DNA of 64,000 nt, from the NCBI RefSeq assembly GCF_025133575.1, contig NZ_CP104011.1:1302001-1366000 (forward strand). Direction: 5' to 3'. Each line of letters opens with the position of its first letter. Position 1 is the stretch's first letter. A program made the position numbers and the translations under genes. Source of the DNA: Pseudomonas sp. GCEP-101. GTDB lineage: Bacteria; Pseudomonadota; Gammaproteobacteria; Pseudomonadales; Pseudomonadaceae. The notes below the pieces were generated by a model that was given only the letters and a program-made list of their open reading frames with translations, had not been told where the DNA came from and made no database searches. Shown piece by piece: positions 9,423 to 18,395 of this stretch.

Positions 9423-10273
9423 TTGCTGGCCTCATGGTGGCGCGAGCGGCCGTAAGCCTGGGTGATGCGGTCGATGACCACGGCGAGGATGACGATGGCC
9501 AGGCCCGCTTCCAGGCCCTTGCCGACGTTGAGGGTCTGGATGCCCACCAGCACGTCCTCGCCCAGGCCACGGGCGCCGATCATCGAGGCGATGACCACCA
9601 TCGACAGGGCCATCATGGTGGTCTGGTTGATGCCGGCCATGATGCTCGGCAGCGCCAGCGGCAGCTGCACGCCGAACAGTTGCTGGCGGCGATTGGCGCC
9701 GAAGGCGGTGATGGCTTCCATCACCTCGCGGTCGACCTGGCGAATCCCTAAGTCGGTCAGGCGGATCAGCGGCGGCGCGGCGTAGATCACGGTGGCGAAG
9801 ATCGCCGGCACCTTGCCCAGGCCGAACAGCATCAGCACCGGGATCAGGTACACGAAGCTGGGCATGGTCTGCATGATGTCCAGCATCGGCAGCAGCACGG
9901 CGCGGAAGCGGTCGCTGCGCGCGGCGACGATGCCCAGCGGGATGCCGATCAGCACCGAGATGATGGTCGCCACCATCATCAGCGCGAGGGTCTGCATCAG
10001 CTTGTCCCACAGGCCAACGGCGCCCACCAGGAACAGCAGCCCGACGATCACCACGGTCGGCAGGATGCGCCGGGTGGCGTGCCAGGCGATGCCGGCGACG
10101 ATGGCCAGCATCAGCCACCAGGGCGTGGCTCGCAGCACACTCTCCAGGTTGACGATGGCCCACAGCAGGGTGTCGGAGATGTGGCGGAACACGTCGCCGT
10201 AGTTGGTAACCAGGGCATCGACCCAACCGTTGACCCAGTCGGCGATGGAGAAAGTGAAGCGTTCGGGAAACAT
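9419..10273 (-). CDS. hutW: Histidine ABC transporter permease
   Basis: A 284-residue integral membrane permease of the ProW/OpuAB type. Several hydrophobic segments are seen (for example WWLMLAIVAGIAW, VVIVGLLFLVGAVGLW, LALMMVATIISVLIGIPLGI). The binding-protein-dependent transport EAA-like loop is around EAITAFGANRRQQLFGVQLP. One subunit probably homodimerises and couples to HutV. It overlaps hutV by four bases; a 207-bp gap containing an inverted repeat separates it from hutX. Confidence 0.9.
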
Positions 10274-10347
10274 GGTACGTACTCGTCAGGAGTGGGCATC
10301 ACCGGAAGGAGCGGGCTCCCTCCGGATTCGGCGGCTTGAGCACCTGT

Positions 10348-10471
10348 CCCTGATCTGCTGCGCTCGGCCAGGCGGCGTTGAAAGCCGGCTCGGACTGCTC
10401 ATTTACTACGGGTAAACTCCGCGTCCTCACCGTCTCTCGCCTTGCCTGGCCGTCGCTCGCGACGATCAGGG
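10348..10471. repeat. Long imperfect inverted repeat between hutX and hutW
   Basis: Two arms of about 57 bases (CCCTGATC... through ATTTAC, and GTAAAC... through GATCAGGG) are imperfect inverse copies, sharing GGCCAGGC and the terminal blocks, with a TACGG centre near 10405-10410. It lies within the hut transport operon and would form a large mRNA hairpin. It looks like a dispersed element rather than part of a gene; I see no coding sense in it. Confidence 0.6.
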
Positions 10472-10480
10472 ATCAGGCGC

Positions 10481-11452
10481 TCAGAGCGCGGCCTGGACCT
10501 TCTTCGCAGCGTCCTCGCTGACCCAGGTGGTCCACACCTCCGGGTGCTCCTTGAGGAAGGCCTTGGCCAGTTGCTCGGAGGTGAGCTTTTCCTTGGCCAT
10601 CTTCGCCAGGTTCTGGTTCAGCAGGTCGATCGGCAGGTTGACCTTCTCCAGCACGGCCACCAGCTCCGGGGCCTGGTCGTGGAAGGCCTTGGACAGGCCG
10701 ACCTGGATCTTCACATCCTTGTTCACACCCGGCTCATCCAGCTTCACCAGGTCGGCCTGGCCCATCAGCGGCGTCGGCGACCAGTAATAGAAGAGAATAG
10801 GCTCCTTGCGCTTGTAGCTCGACAGCACGGCGGCATCCAGGGCCGGGCCGGTGCCGGGGCGGAAGTTGGTGTACTTGTCCTCCAGACCGTACTTCTTGAG
10901 CATCTCGGAGTTTTCCAGCTCGCAGGTCCAGCCGGCCGGGCAGTTGTAGAAGCGGCCCTTGCCCGGCTCTTCCGGGTCACGGAACAGTTCGGCGTACTGG
11001 CCGAGGTCGGTGACGGACTTGAGCTTCGGCGCCTTGGCTTCGATGTTGCGCGCCTTGTCGCCCTCGATCACGAAGCGCGGCACGTACCAGCCCTCGGTGG
11101 CGCCGACGATGGGCGCACCCACGCCGACCACCTTGTTGGCGGCGGCGGCCTTGTTCCAGGCGTCGCTGCGGCCGACCCACTCTTCGCTGAATATCTGGAT
11201 GTCGTTGTTCGCCAGCGCCTGCTCCATGGTGATGGAGTTGCCCGGCAGGCTGTCGGTGTCGCAGCCGTAGCCGTTCTTCAGGATGATTTGCATGAGGTCG
11301 GTGAGCAGCATGCCGCTCTCCCAGTTCAGACCGGCGAATTTCACCGGCTTGCCGCTTTCGCACCAGCCGGCGGCCTGCGCCGACGCCATGGTGCCGCCCA
11401 GCAGACCGGCGGAAAGGAACAGGCCCAGCAGCGTCTTCTTGGTGTTGTTCAT
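10481..11452 (-). CDS. hutX: Histidine ABC transporter periplasmic binding protein
   Basis: A 323-residue solute-binding protein of the OpuAC (glycine betaine/choline) family. It has a cleavable signal peptide (hydrophobic core LLGLFLSAGLLGGTMA ending AQAA). Typical elements are GLNWESGM near residue 44, LPGNSITMEQAL, EEWVGRSDAW and ILFYYWSPTPLM. Two cysteine-containing stretches (YGCDTD, YNCPAGWTCE) suggest disulphides. As first gene of the hutXWV block it should present histidine to HutW/HutV. A paralogue sits at 15191-16204. Confidence 0.9.
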   Translation of the reverse strand: MNNTKKTLLGLFLSAGLLGGTMASAQAAGWCESGKPVKFAGLNWESGMLLTDLMQIILKNGYGCDTDSLPGNSITMEQALANNDIQIFSEEWVGRSDAWNKAAAANKVVGVGAPIVGATEGWYVPRFVIEGDKARNIEAKAPKLKSVTDLGQYAELFRDPEEPGKGRFYNCPAGWTCELENSEMLKKYGLEDKYTNFRPGTGPALDAAVLSSYKRKEPILFYYWSPTPLMGQADLVKLDEPGVNKDVKIQVGLSKAFHDQAPELVAVLEKVNLPIDLLNQNLAKMAKEKLTSEQLAKAFLKEHPEVWTTWVSEDAAKKVQAAL

Positions 11453-11532
11453 CTGATGCTCCTAAACGTGAATGAGGTTGGGGCAGTGCAAGGGCCGCGC
11501 CTGCTTGTGGCCGCGCGGCCGGCCGGGTCTGT

Positions 11533-12945
11533 TCAGGTGCGGGCCGGCAGGATCAGCCGGTCCGGTACTGCCCGCGTGACGCGGCGGGCGACCAGGTAGT
11601 AGAGAACGGCCGGGACCACCAGGCCGATGATCCAGGAGATATCCACGCCGCCCAGGGCGTCCACCAGCGGGCCGGTGTAGAACTTGGTGGAAATGAACGG
11701 CAGCTGCACCAGCACGCCGATCACGTAGACGCTGATGCCGGGGAGGTTCCAGCGGCCGTAGCGGCCCTCCGGGTCGGCCAGCGCCGGCACGTCGTAGTGC
11801 TCGCGGGTGATGCAGTAGTAGTCCACCAGATTGACCGCACTCCACGGGGTGAAGAAGGCCAGCAGGAAGAGGATGAAGGACTTGAACGCGCCGAGGAACG
11901 AATGCTGGCCGAGCAGCGCGATCAGGGTCGCGGCGCCGACGATCAGCAGGACGAACACCAGGCGCTGCAGGCGGCTCACTTCCAGGTGACCGCGGAAGCC
12001 GCTGATCACCGTGGCGATGCACATGAAGCTGCCGTAGGAGTTCAGCGTCGAGATGGTGATCTTGCCGAAGGCGATGCTGAAGTACAGCAGCGCGGCGACC
12101 GCGCCACTGCCGCTCAGGCCGACGATGTAGGCCACTTCATGGCCGGCGAACTGGCCGTTGGCGCCGGCGGCGGCGAACACGCCGAAGATCATCGCCACCT
12201 GTGCGCCGATCACCGAGCCGGCGCCCACGGCGAGGAAGGTCTTCAGCGAGGAGGTGCTGCTGGGCAGGTAGCGCGAGTAGTCGGCCACGTAGGGCCCGAA
12301 GGCGATCTGCCAGGACGCCGCCAGGGACACCGCGAGCAGGAAGCTGCTCCAGCTGAAGTGGCGGATCTGCAGCAGCGCGCCGACGTCGCTCTGGCTCATC
12401 AGCCGGCTGAACAGGTAGACGAAGGCGATCACCCCGATGACGCTGGCGATGCGGCCGATGACGTGGATCACCCGGTAGCCGAGCACGGTCACCAGCACGA
12501 TCACGCTGGCGAACATCAGGATGCCGACGCTGTCGCTGACGCCGAACAGCTGGCCCAGCGCCTGGCCGGACAGCACCGTGCCGGTGGCGGTGAAGCCCAG
12601 GTACATCAGGCACACCAGCACGATCGGGATCGCCGCGCCGTAGACGCCGAACTGCACGCGGCTGGAAATCATCTGCGGCAGGCCGAGCTTAGGCCCTTGC
12701 GCCGCGTGCAGCGCCATCACGCCGCCACCGAGCAGTTGGCCGATGAGCAGGCCGATCAGCGACCAGAACACGTCGCCGCCCAGCACCACGGCCAGGGCGC
12801 CGGTGACGATGGCGGTGATCTGCAGGTTGGCGCCCAGCCACAGGGTGAACTGGCTGTAGAGCTTGCCGTGGCGCTCGGCCTCGGGGATGTAGTTGATCGA
12901 ACGGACTTCGATCAGGGGTTTGGAGCTATCACTGGCCTGGGACAT
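11533..12945 (-). CDS. hutTu: NCS1-family permease, probable urocanate transporter
   Basis: A 470-residue polytopic membrane protein of the NCS1 nucleobase:cation symporter (CodB-like) family with about twelve hydrophobic segments. Recognisable pieces are LWLGANLQI near residue 33, GQLLGGGVMALHAAQGPKLG near residue 70, and WSAVNLVDYYCI towards the C-terminus. Despite its family label, a homologue in this operon position in P. fluorescens has been reported as a urocanate-specific transporter. That is the favoured role because hutU lies directly upstream and urocanate is the HutC inducer; a cytosine or allantoin role is the alternative. Confidence 0.75.
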   Translation of the reverse strand: MSQASDSSKPLIEVRSINYIPEAERHGKLYSQFTLWLGANLQITAIVTGALAVVLGGDVFWSLIGLLIGQLLGGGVMALHAAQGPKLGLPQMISSRVQFGVYGAAIPIVLVCLMYLGFTATGTVLSGQALGQLFGVSDSVGILMFASVIVLVTVLGYRVIHVIGRIASVIGVIAFVYLFSRLMSQSDVGALLQIRHFSWSSFLLAVSLAASWQIAFGPYVADYSRYLPSSTSSLKTFLAVGAGSVIGAQVAMIFGVFAAAGANGQFAGHEVAYIVGLSGSGAVAALLYFSIAFGKITISTLNSYGSFMCIATVISGFRGHLEVSRLQRLVFVLLIVGAATLIALLGQHSFLGAFKSFILFLLAFFTPWSAVNLVDYYCITREHYDVPALADPEGRYGRWNLPGISVYVIGVLVQLPFISTKFYTGPLVDALGGVDISWIIGLVVPAVLYYLVARRVTRAVPDRLILPART

Positions 12946-13003
12946 CGTTATTGTTCTCCCGAAGGGAATTCTTTTCTGTCGATGTACTGCTGCTTGACGG
13001 ACC

Positions 13004-13033
13004 GGGCCGCCGCACCACGCCGTGCGGCGGCCC
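13004..13033 (-). other. Perfect 12-bp stem-loop in the hutU-permease gap
   Basis: GGGCCGCCGCAC (13004-13015) pairs with GTGCGGCGGCCC (13022-13033) around six bases. It is in the 118-bp gap after the hutU stop in an operon. No U-run follows on the transcribed strand, so partial attenuation or 3' end protection of the abundant hutU mRNA is more likely than full termination. Confidence 0.6.
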
Positions 13034-13063
13034 TCTCCCTGGTCCTGCGTTTCTGCTACTGCG

Positions 13064-14731
13064 TTACTTGCCGGTGATCATCGGCAGGTTCAGGCCCTGC
13101 TCCTTCGCGCAATCGATGGCGATCTGGTAGCCGGCATCGGCATGGCGCATCACGCCGGTGCCTGGGTCGTTGGTCAGCACACGGGCGATACGCGCCGCCG
13201 CTTCGTCGGTGCCGTCGCAAACGATCACCATGCCCGAGTGCTGGGAGAAGCCCATGCCCACGCCGCCGCCATGGTGCAGCGAGACCCAGGTGGCGCCGCT
13301 GGCGGTGTTCAGCAGGGCGTTGAGCAGCGGCCAGTCGGACACGGCGTCGGAGCCGTCCTGCATGGCTTCGGTCTCGCGGTTCGGGCTGGACACCGAGCCG
13401 GAATCCAGGTGGTCGCGGCCGATCACGATCGGTGCCTTCAGCTCGCCGCTGCGCACCATCTCGTTGAACGCCAGGCCCAGCTTGGCGCGCTGGCCCAGGC
13501 CGACCCAGCAGATGCGCGCCGGCAGGCCCTGGAAGCTGATGCGCTCCTTGGCCATGTCCAGCCAGCGGTGCAGGTGGGCGTCATCGGGGATCAGTTCCTT
13601 CACCTTGGCGTCGGTCTTGTAGATGTCCTCGGCGTCGCCCGACAGCGCAGCCCAGCGGAACGGACCGACGCCACGGCAGAACAGCGGGCGGATATAGGCC
13701 GGGACGAAACCGGGGAAGTCGAAGGCGTTGGCCACGCCCTCTTCTTTGGCCATCTGGCGGATGTTGTTGCCGTAGTCGAAGGTCGGGATGCCCTGCTTCT
13801 GGAACTCCAGCATGGCGTTGACGTGCACGGCCATGGACTGCTTGGCGGCCTTCACCACGGCGGCCGGCTCGGTCTGCGCGCGGTCACGGTACTGTTCCCA
13901 GGTCCAGCCGGCCGGCAGGTAGCCGTTGAGCGGGTCGTGGGCGGAGGTCTGGTCGGTGACCATGTCCGGACGCACACCGCGCTTGAGCAGTTCCGGGAGG
14001 ATTTCCGCGGCGTTGCCCAGCAGGGCGATGGAGATGGCCTTGCCTTCGGCGGTGTACTTCGCGATGCGCGCCAGGGCGTCGTCGAGGTCCTTGGCCTGCT
14101 CGTCGACGTAGCGGCTGGCGAGGCGGAAGTCGATGCGGCTCTGCTGGCACTCGATGTTCAGCGAGCAGGCGCCGGCCAGGGTCGCGGCCAGCGGCTGGGC
14201 GCCACCCATGCCGCCCAGGCCGGCGGTGAGGACCCAGCGGCCCTTGAGGTTGCCGTCATAGTGCTGGCGGCCGGCCTCGACGAAGGTTTCGTAGGTGCCC
14301 TGGACGATGCCCTGGCTGCCGATGTAGATCCAGGAGCCGGCGGTCATCTGGCCGTACATGGCCAGGCCCTTGGCATCCAGTTCGTTGAAGTGCTCCCAGT
14401 TGGCCCAGTGCGGCACCAGGTTGGAGTTGGCGATCAGCACGCGCGGGGCGTTGGCGTGGGTCTTGAAGACGCCGACCGGCTTGCCGGACTGCACCAGCAG
14501 GGTCTCGTCTTCATTCAGTGCCTTCAGGGTCTCGACGATCTTGTCGTAGCACTCCCAGTTGCGCGCAGCGCGACCGATGCCGCCATACACCACCAACTCC
14601 TTCGGGTTCTCGGCGACTTCCGGGTCGAGGTTGTTCATCAGCATGCGCAGCGGCGCTTCGGTCAGCCAGCTCTTGGCGTTCAATTGGGTGCCGCGCGGGG
14701 CACGGATTTCGACGTCGCGGAATTTGGTCAC
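13064..14731 (-). CDS. hutU: Urocanate hydratase
   Basis: A 555-residue urocanase converting urocanate to 4-imidazolone-5-propanoate with tightly bound NAD+. The GTG at 14731 is chosen: it has AAGGAG seven bases upstream and begins [14 protein letters not shown], aligning with the known P. putida N-terminus; an upstream in-frame extension would run through the promoter and operator. Diagnostic stretches include [17 protein letters not shown], the glycine-rich [19 protein letters not shown]-binding loop, the active-site [10 protein letters not shown] with the catalytic cysteine near residue 410, and [10 protein letters not shown]. First gene of the long hut unit. Confidence 0.95.
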   Translation of the reverse strand: MTKFRDVEIRAPRGTQLNAKSWLTEAPLRMLMNNLDPEVAENPKELVVYGGIGRAARNWECYDKIVETLKALNEDETLLVQSGKPVGVFKTHANAPRVLIANSNLVPHWANWEHFNELDAKGLAMYGQMTAGSWIYIGSQGIVQGTYETFVEAGRQHYDGNLKGRWVLTAGLGGMGGAQPLAATLAGACSLNIECQQSRIDFRLASRYVDEQAKDLDDALARIAKYTAEGKAISIALLGNAAEILPELLKRGVRPDMVTDQTSAHDPLNGYLPAGWTWEQYRDRAQTEPAAVVKAAKQSMAVHVNAMLEFQKQGIPTFDYGNNIRQMAKEEGVANAFDFPGFVPAYIRPLFCRGVGPFRWAALSGDAEDIYKTDAKVKELIPDDAHLHRWLDMAKERISFQGLPARICWVGLGQRAKLGLAFNEMVRSGELKAPIVIGRDHLDSGSVSSPNRETEAMQDGSDAVSDWPLLNALLNTASGATWVSLHHGGGVGMGFSQHSGMVIVCDGTDEAAARIARVLTNDPGTGVMRHADAGYQIAIDCAKEQGLNLPMITGK

Positions 14732-14825
14732 GGAAGGCTCCTTCGCTTGCTCGGATCGTTTAAGCCGGTGAGGGCTTGGCGGTTCGTTCGACAGTTTCGA
14801 AGGACTCGAAACCATCATGTCTATG

Positions 14826-14839
14826 CTTGTATGTACAAG
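14826..14839. promoter_or_regulatory. HutC operator at the hutU promoter
   Basis: CTTGTA-TG-TACAAG is a perfect palindrome with a two-base centre, matching the TGTA-N2-TACA core known for HutC. It starts four bases downstream of the -12 element of the hutU sigma-54 promoter, so bound HutC would cover the transcription start. Urocanate binding should release it. Confidence 0.85.
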
Positions 14840-14843
14840 TATA

Positions 14844-14859
14844 AGCAAAGCGAGGGCCA
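14844..14859 (-). promoter_or_regulatory. Sigma-54 promoter of hutU
   Basis: On the minus strand the sequence reads TGGCCC-TCGCT-TTGCT, with GG and GC at the required spacing of a -24/-12 promoter. Transcription would run towards hutU and start inside the HutC palindrome. Hut induction from a sigma-54 promoter with CbrAB or NtrBC is established for other Pseudomonas. Confidence 0.75.
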
Positions 14860-14897
14860 ACCTTGCCTGGGGACGGTGCCGGGCAGTTGGACAGAAA

Positions 14898-14913
14898 AAT
14901 CAAGTTGTTGATT
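14898..14913. promoter_or_regulatory. IHF site upstream of hutU
   Basis: AATCAA-GTTG-TTGATT is a palindrome that fits the IHF consensus WATCAANNNNTTR on both strands. It lies about 40 to 55 bases upstream of the -24 element in an unusually A/T-rich stretch (14890-14932), the usual position for IHF bending between enhancer sites and a sigma-54 promoter. Confidence 0.65.
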
Positions 14914-14981
14914 TAAAAGAAATAAAAATTGAACGACGAGGTTCGGGAATGGCTGAAGGACATTTCCTTCCTTCAGACAAT

Positions 14982-15008
14982 TGCACCAGAAGAAAGCTTC
15001 GCTGCACC
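14982..15008. promoter_or_regulatory. Possible NtrC enhancer half-sites upstream of hutU
   Basis: Two TGCACC half-sites (14982-14987 and 15003-15008) lie 21 bases apart, about two helical turns. The second continues as GTTTC-GTTGCG, a partial match to the other NtrC arm. They are about 125 to 150 bases upstream of the -24 element, a normal enhancer distance. No convincing paired CbrB site was seen. Confidence 0.4.
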
Positions 15009-15052
15009 GTTTCGTTGCGTTCGGTAACACCGCTCGCTACCAAGGGACACAG

Positions 15053-15066
15053 GTTGTATAGACAAG
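15053..15066. promoter_or_regulatory. Degenerate second HutC-like palindrome
   Basis: GTTGTA-TA-GACAAG differs by one position in each arm from the operator at 14826-14839. It lies about 320 bases upstream of the hutU start, outside the basal promoter, where it might act as a remote site or be a remnant. Confidence 0.35.
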
Positions 15067-15105
15067 CTGATGCCGAGTGCGAAAATTGAAGCCCGCAGCG
15101 GCGTC

Positions 15106-15177
15106 GTTCGCGAGCAAGCTCGCTCCTACGAAGAGCGCACCGGTGCTTACCTGTAGGAGCGAGCTTGCTCGCGAACC
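15106..15177. repeat. REPIN after the hutX-like gene
   Basis: Two REP arms (GTTCGCGAGCAAGCTCGCTC... and ...GAGCGAGCTTGCTCGCGAAC) face each other around a 20-base centre. It ends 14 bases beyond the stop of the 15191-16204 gene, so it may serve as that gene's terminator or 3' protector. Confidence 0.8.
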
Positions 15178-15190
15178 GCTTCCCGCCGTG

Positions 15191-16204
15191 CTATTTCAAC
15201 GCCGCATCGATCCGCGTTGCCGCCTCCGCCGTCACCCACTTCGACCACAGCTCCCGATGCTCGCGGAAGAACTTCGCCCGCACGTCCGCCACATCCCGGT
15301 GGTGCTCGGCCATGTCCGCCAGCAGCGCGTTGAACAGCGGCAGCGGCAGCTCGACCTTCTCGAACACCTGCACCAGCGCCGGCGCCTTGTCGTGGAAGTC
15401 GCGGGACACGCCGATGCTGATCTTCGCCGGCAGCGAGCGCGAGCCCTTCGGGTGCGGGTCGTTGGGGTCGGTGAGGGTCTTCCACGCCGCCTCGTCGAAC
15501 GGCGGCTCCTCCAGTTGCACCAGCTTGAAACGGCCCAGCAATGGCGTCGGCGCCCAGTAATAGAACAGCACCGGCCGCCCCTGGGCGATGGCCGAGCTGA
15601 TGGCCGCATCCAGCGCAGGGCCGGCGCCGGTGCGGAAGTTCACGTAGCTGCTCTCCAGCCCATAGGCCGTGAGCTTCTGCGTATTGACGATCTCGCACGT
15701 CCAGCCGGTGGGGCAGTTGTAGAAACGGCCCTTGTCCGGCTCCTCGTCATCCTTGAACAGCGCCTTGTACCTGGGCAGGTCGCTGACGGATTTCAGCCCC
15801 GGCGCGGCGGCCTTGATGCCGCGCTTGGCATCGCCGTGGACCACATAGTCCGGCACCCACCAGCCTTCGCTGGCGCCCTTCACCGTCTCGCCGACGGAGA
15901 ACACCTGGCCGGCCTGCTCCGCCTGCTGCCAGACGTTGCTGCGCCCGGCCCACTGCTCGCCGGTGACCTGGACGTCGTTCTGCTTCAGCGCGTTCTCCAT
16001 GGTCACGGTGTTACCCGGCAGCGCGTCGGTCTGGCAGCCGTAGCCCTTCTCCAGGATGAAACGCAGCACCTCAGTGGTGAACATGCCGCTCTCCCAGTTC
16101 AGCCCGGCGAACACCACGGGTTTCGGATAGGGACAGGCGGCGAAGGTCTGCGCGCACAGGCCAAAGGCCAGCAGCAGCGCGAACAGGCAACGGGGGGTGG
16201 ACAT
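15191..16204 (-). CDS. Second HutX-like periplasmic binding protein
   Basis: A 337-residue OpuAC-family binding protein clearly paralogous to HutX. It shares GLNWESGM, LPGNTVTMENAL, GRFYNCPTGWTCE, GAGPALDAA and VLFYYWAPTPLLG in the same order, after a signal peptide ending QTFAAC. It carries about a dozen extra residues near PPFDEAAWKTLTDPNDPHPK that HutX lacks. It stands alone, between hutU and the divergent hutH, with no permease of its own. It may feed HutWV with a second ligand (a histidine derivative, choline-type or urocanate-type compound). The altered loop next to the ligand region suggests a different specificity. Confidence 0.82.
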   Translation of the reverse strand: MSTPRCLFALLLAFGLCAQTFAACPYPKPVVFAGLNWESGMFTTEVLRFILEKGYGCQTDALPGNTVTMENALKQNDVQVTGEQWAGRSNVWQQAEQAGQVFSVGETVKGASEGWWVPDYVVHGDAKRGIKAAAPGLKSVSDLPRYKALFKDDEEPDKGRFYNCPTGWTCEIVNTQKLTAYGLESSYVNFRTGAGPALDAAISSAIAQGRPVLFYYWAPTPLLGRFKLVQLEEPPFDEAAWKTLTDPNDPHPKGSRSLPAKISIGVSRDFHDKAPALVQVFEKVELPLPLFNALLADMAEHHRDVADVRAKFFREHRELWSKWVTAEAATRIDAALK

Positions 16205-16363
16205 GGGCGTCTCCGGACGCGTTGGTGTCCCATTGGGTGTAGCCGCGTATCAGCGATTTGCCCACGACCATCGGACTGGAAATGCCACCGGCGGTGACAT
16301 TCACTGCCTACAGAGCGGCCCTACGCACCGGCGAATCGCCAGGGTTCCGGCCCCGTCGCGCCA

Positions 16364-16379
16364 TGGCACAGCGATTGCT
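16364..16379 (+). promoter_or_regulatory. Sigma-54 promoter of hutH
   Basis: TGGCAC-AGCGA-TTGCT is a near-consensus -24/-12 element reading towards hutH. It is followed after three bases by a HutC palindrome, the same architecture as the hutU promoter. The hutH start codon is about 60 bases downstream. Confidence 0.8.
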
Positions 16380-16382
16380 ATA

Positions 16383-16396
16383 CCTGTATATACAGG
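16383..16396. promoter_or_regulatory. HutC operator at the hutH promoter
   Basis: CCTGTA-TA-TACAGG is a perfect palindrome with the TGTA-N2-TACA core. Its position just downstream of the -12 element places it over the start of hutH transcription. Confidence 0.85.
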
Positions 16397-16437
16397 ACCG
16401 ATCCACGGTAACACTTTCCCCGACCCAGGATGCCCCC

Positions 16438-17967
16438 ATGTCCGACACCCTGCTCCTGACGCCCGGCGAGTTCGACCTCGACCAGCTGCGCGCCATCTAC
16501 CAGCACCAACCCGCCCTGCGCCTGGCGGATGAATGCCGCGAGGCCATCCTGCGCAGCGCGCAGACGGTCAGCCAGATCATCGCCGACCAGCGCACGGTCT
16601 ACGGCATCAACACCGGATTCGGCCTGCTGGCGCGCACCTCCATTGCCGAAGACCAACTCGCCACCCTGCAGCGCAACCTGATCCTCTCCCATTGCACCGG
16701 CACCGGGCCGCTGCTGGACGACGCGAGCGTGGCGCTGATCATGGCGCTGAAGATCGGCTCCCTGGCACGCGGCTTCTCCGGCGTCGGCCTGCCGGTGATC
16801 GAGACGCTGCTCAAGCTCTACCAGGCGCGGGTCTATCCCTGCATCCCGTCCCAGGGTTCGGTGGGCGCCTCCGGCGACCTCGCGCCGCTGGCGCACCTGT
16901 TCTCGACCCTGCTGGGCGTCGGCCAGGTGCGGCATCAGGGGCGCATCCTCGACGCCAGCGAAGGCCTCGCCATCGCCGGCGCCGAGCCGCTGGTGCTGGG
17001 GCCCAAGGAAGGCCTGGCGCTGATCAACGGCACCCAGGTGTCCACCGCCCTGGCCCTGCGCGGACTGTTCGCGGCGGAGAAGTTGTTCGTCTCGGCGGTG
17101 GTCGCCGGCAGCCTGACGGTGGAAGCGCTGAAAGGCTCGTTCGTGCCCTTCGATGCGCGCATCCAGGCGGTGCGCGGCCAACCGGGGCAGATCGCGGTCG
17201 CCGCGCTGTACCGCGAGTTGCTGCACGACAGCCCGATCAACCAGTCGCACATCGACTGCAAGCGCGTGCAGGACCCGTACTCCCTGCGCTGCCAGCCCCA
17301 GGTGATGGGCGCCTGCCTGGATCACCTGCGCTTCGCCGCAGGCGTTTTCCTGCGGGAGGCCAATGCCGTTTCCGACAACCCGCTGGTATTCAGCGCTGAC
17401 GGCGACGTGCTGTCAGGCGGTAACTTCCACGCCGAGCCGGTGGCCATGGCGTCCGATGTGCTGGCGCTGGCGATCTCGGAGATCGGCGCGCTGTCCGAGC
17501 GGCGCATCGCCCAGTTGGTGGACCCGGCGATGTCCGGGCTGCCGGCCTTCCTGGTGAAGGAAGGCGGGCTGAACTCCGGCTTCATGATCGCCCAGGTCAC
17601 CTCGGCGGCACTGGCCTCGGAGAACAAGACCCTGGCGCACCCGGCCTCGGTGGACAGCCTGCCGACCTCGGCCAACCAGGAGGACCACGTCTCCATGGCC
17701 ACCTTCGCCGCCCGTCGCCTGCTGGACATGGCCGGCAACAGTGCCGGCGTGGTCGCCATCGAACTGCTCGCCGCAGCGCAAGGCGTGGACTTCCACGCGC
17801 CCTTGCAAAGCTCCCCGCAGCTGCAGGAGGTGCGCACGCTGATCCGCAGCCAGGTGCCCCATTACGCGCAGGACCGCTACTTCGCCCCGGACATCGCCGC
17901 CGCGCGGGCCTGGGTGGAGGAAGGGGTGATGAGCCGGTGGATCGAGTATTCGCGGTTGTACGAGTGA
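16438..17967 (+). CDS. hutH: Histidine ammonia-lyase
   Basis: A 509-residue histidase that removes ammonia from L-histidine to give urocanate, the HutC inducer. ATG 16438 gives the normal N-terminus and lies downstream of the promoter/operator; longer in-frame starts lie upstream of it. The MIO-forming Ala-Ser-Gly is intact at residues 144-146 in [16 protein letters not shown]. The catalytic Tyr of [10 protein letters not shown] (Tyr55), [24 protein letters not shown] and NQEDHVSM are all present. This is therefore the working enzyme, in contrast with the paralogue at 7026-8558. Confidence 0.95.
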   Translation: MSDTLLLTPGEFDLDQLRAIYQHQPALRLADECREAILRSAQTVSQIIADQRTVYGINTGFGLLARTSIAEDQLATLQRNLILSHCTGTGPLLDDASVALIMALKIGSLARGFSGVGLPVIETLLKLYQARVYPCIPSQGSVGASGDLAPLAHLFSTLLGVGQVRHQGRILDASEGLAIAGAEPLVLGPKEGLALINGTQVSTALALRGLFAAEKLFVSAVVAGSLTVEALKGSFVPFDARIQAVRGQPGQIAVAALYRELLHDSPINQSHIDCKRVQDPYSLRCQPQVMGACLDHLRFAAGVFLREANAVSDNPLVFSADGDVLSGGNFHAEPVAMASDVLALAISEIGALSERRIAQLVDPAMSGLPAFLVKEGGLNSGFMIAQVTSAALASENKTLAHPASVDSLPTSANQEDHVSMATFAARRLLDMAGNSAGVVAIELLAAAQGVDFHAPLQSSPQLQEVRTLIRSQVPHYAQDRYFAPDIAAARAWVEEGVMSRWIEYSRLYE

Positions 17968-17984
17968 CGGTGGCGTTTTACGCC

Positions 17985-18054
17985 ATCGCGGGCATGGCCC
18001 GCTCCTACCAGGGGAGTTCGGCGCAAGGCGGTTCGCGAGCAAGCTCGCTCCTAC
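17985..18054. repeat. Mixed REP pair downstream of hutH
   Basis: A REP variant CATCGCGGGCATGGCCCGCTC-CTAC (from 17985) is followed by a standard REP arm TTCGCGAGCAAGCTCGCTC-CTAC (18032-18054) in the same orientation. It is thus not a regular inverted REPIN but two different REP classes in tandem. Confidence 0.65.
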
Positions 18055-18133
18055 GAAGAGCCATCTCCCCGGCTTTGACTGTGAAGACTTCCAGAGAAAT
18101 GTCCAAGCACTCCGAACGGCCCCGTTCAGGAGG

Positions 18134-18242
18134 CCTCGTTGAAGCGGAGTTTTAGGGGTTGAGCGGCATGGATGCCGCGAGAGCAGCGATGGGCCAGGGA
18201 TGGCCCTTCGCGGCGTGCCCCTGAAACTTCGCTTCAACGAGG
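18134..18242. other. Multi-hairpin element between hutH and hutD
   Basis: Arms 18134-18158 and 18218-18242 are 25-base inverted repeats matching at 23 positions (CCTCGTTGAAGCG...AGGGG). The 59-base centre contains two further hairpins (GCGGCAT/ATGCCGC at 18163-18178 and GGGCCA/TGGCCC at 18191-18206), giving a cruciform or four-way-junction shape. More hairpins follow: TTTTTCGC/GCGAAAAA (18246-18265), CCTTCTTTGG/CCAAAGAAGG (18291-18318) and GCGCC/GGCGC (18353-18367). The 489-bp gap holds no gene that I can support. It may be a dispersed mobile hairpin element or a structured RNA. Confidence 0.6.
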
Positions 18243-18395
18243 GAATTTTTCGCATAAGCGAAAAACCGGATGTCCGGGGCAAGACCTTTGCCTTCTTTGG
18301 GGCGTTTGCCAAAGAAGGTCGCCCGAGGGGGCGAAACACGGAATTCGCGCGTGCGCCGAAGCGGCGCTGGAACGCCTGAATCAAAGCAGCCAAAC

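Noticed and set aside
10203-10415. Short open frames over the hutX-hutW inverted repeat
   Set aside because: They derive from the repeat itself and overlap the hutW start; there is no RBS or family similarity.
15001-15045. CbrB site (TGTTAC-N14-GTAACA) upstream of hutU
   Set aside because: Only one arm (GTAACA near 15034) is present; the partner arm does not match at the required distance.
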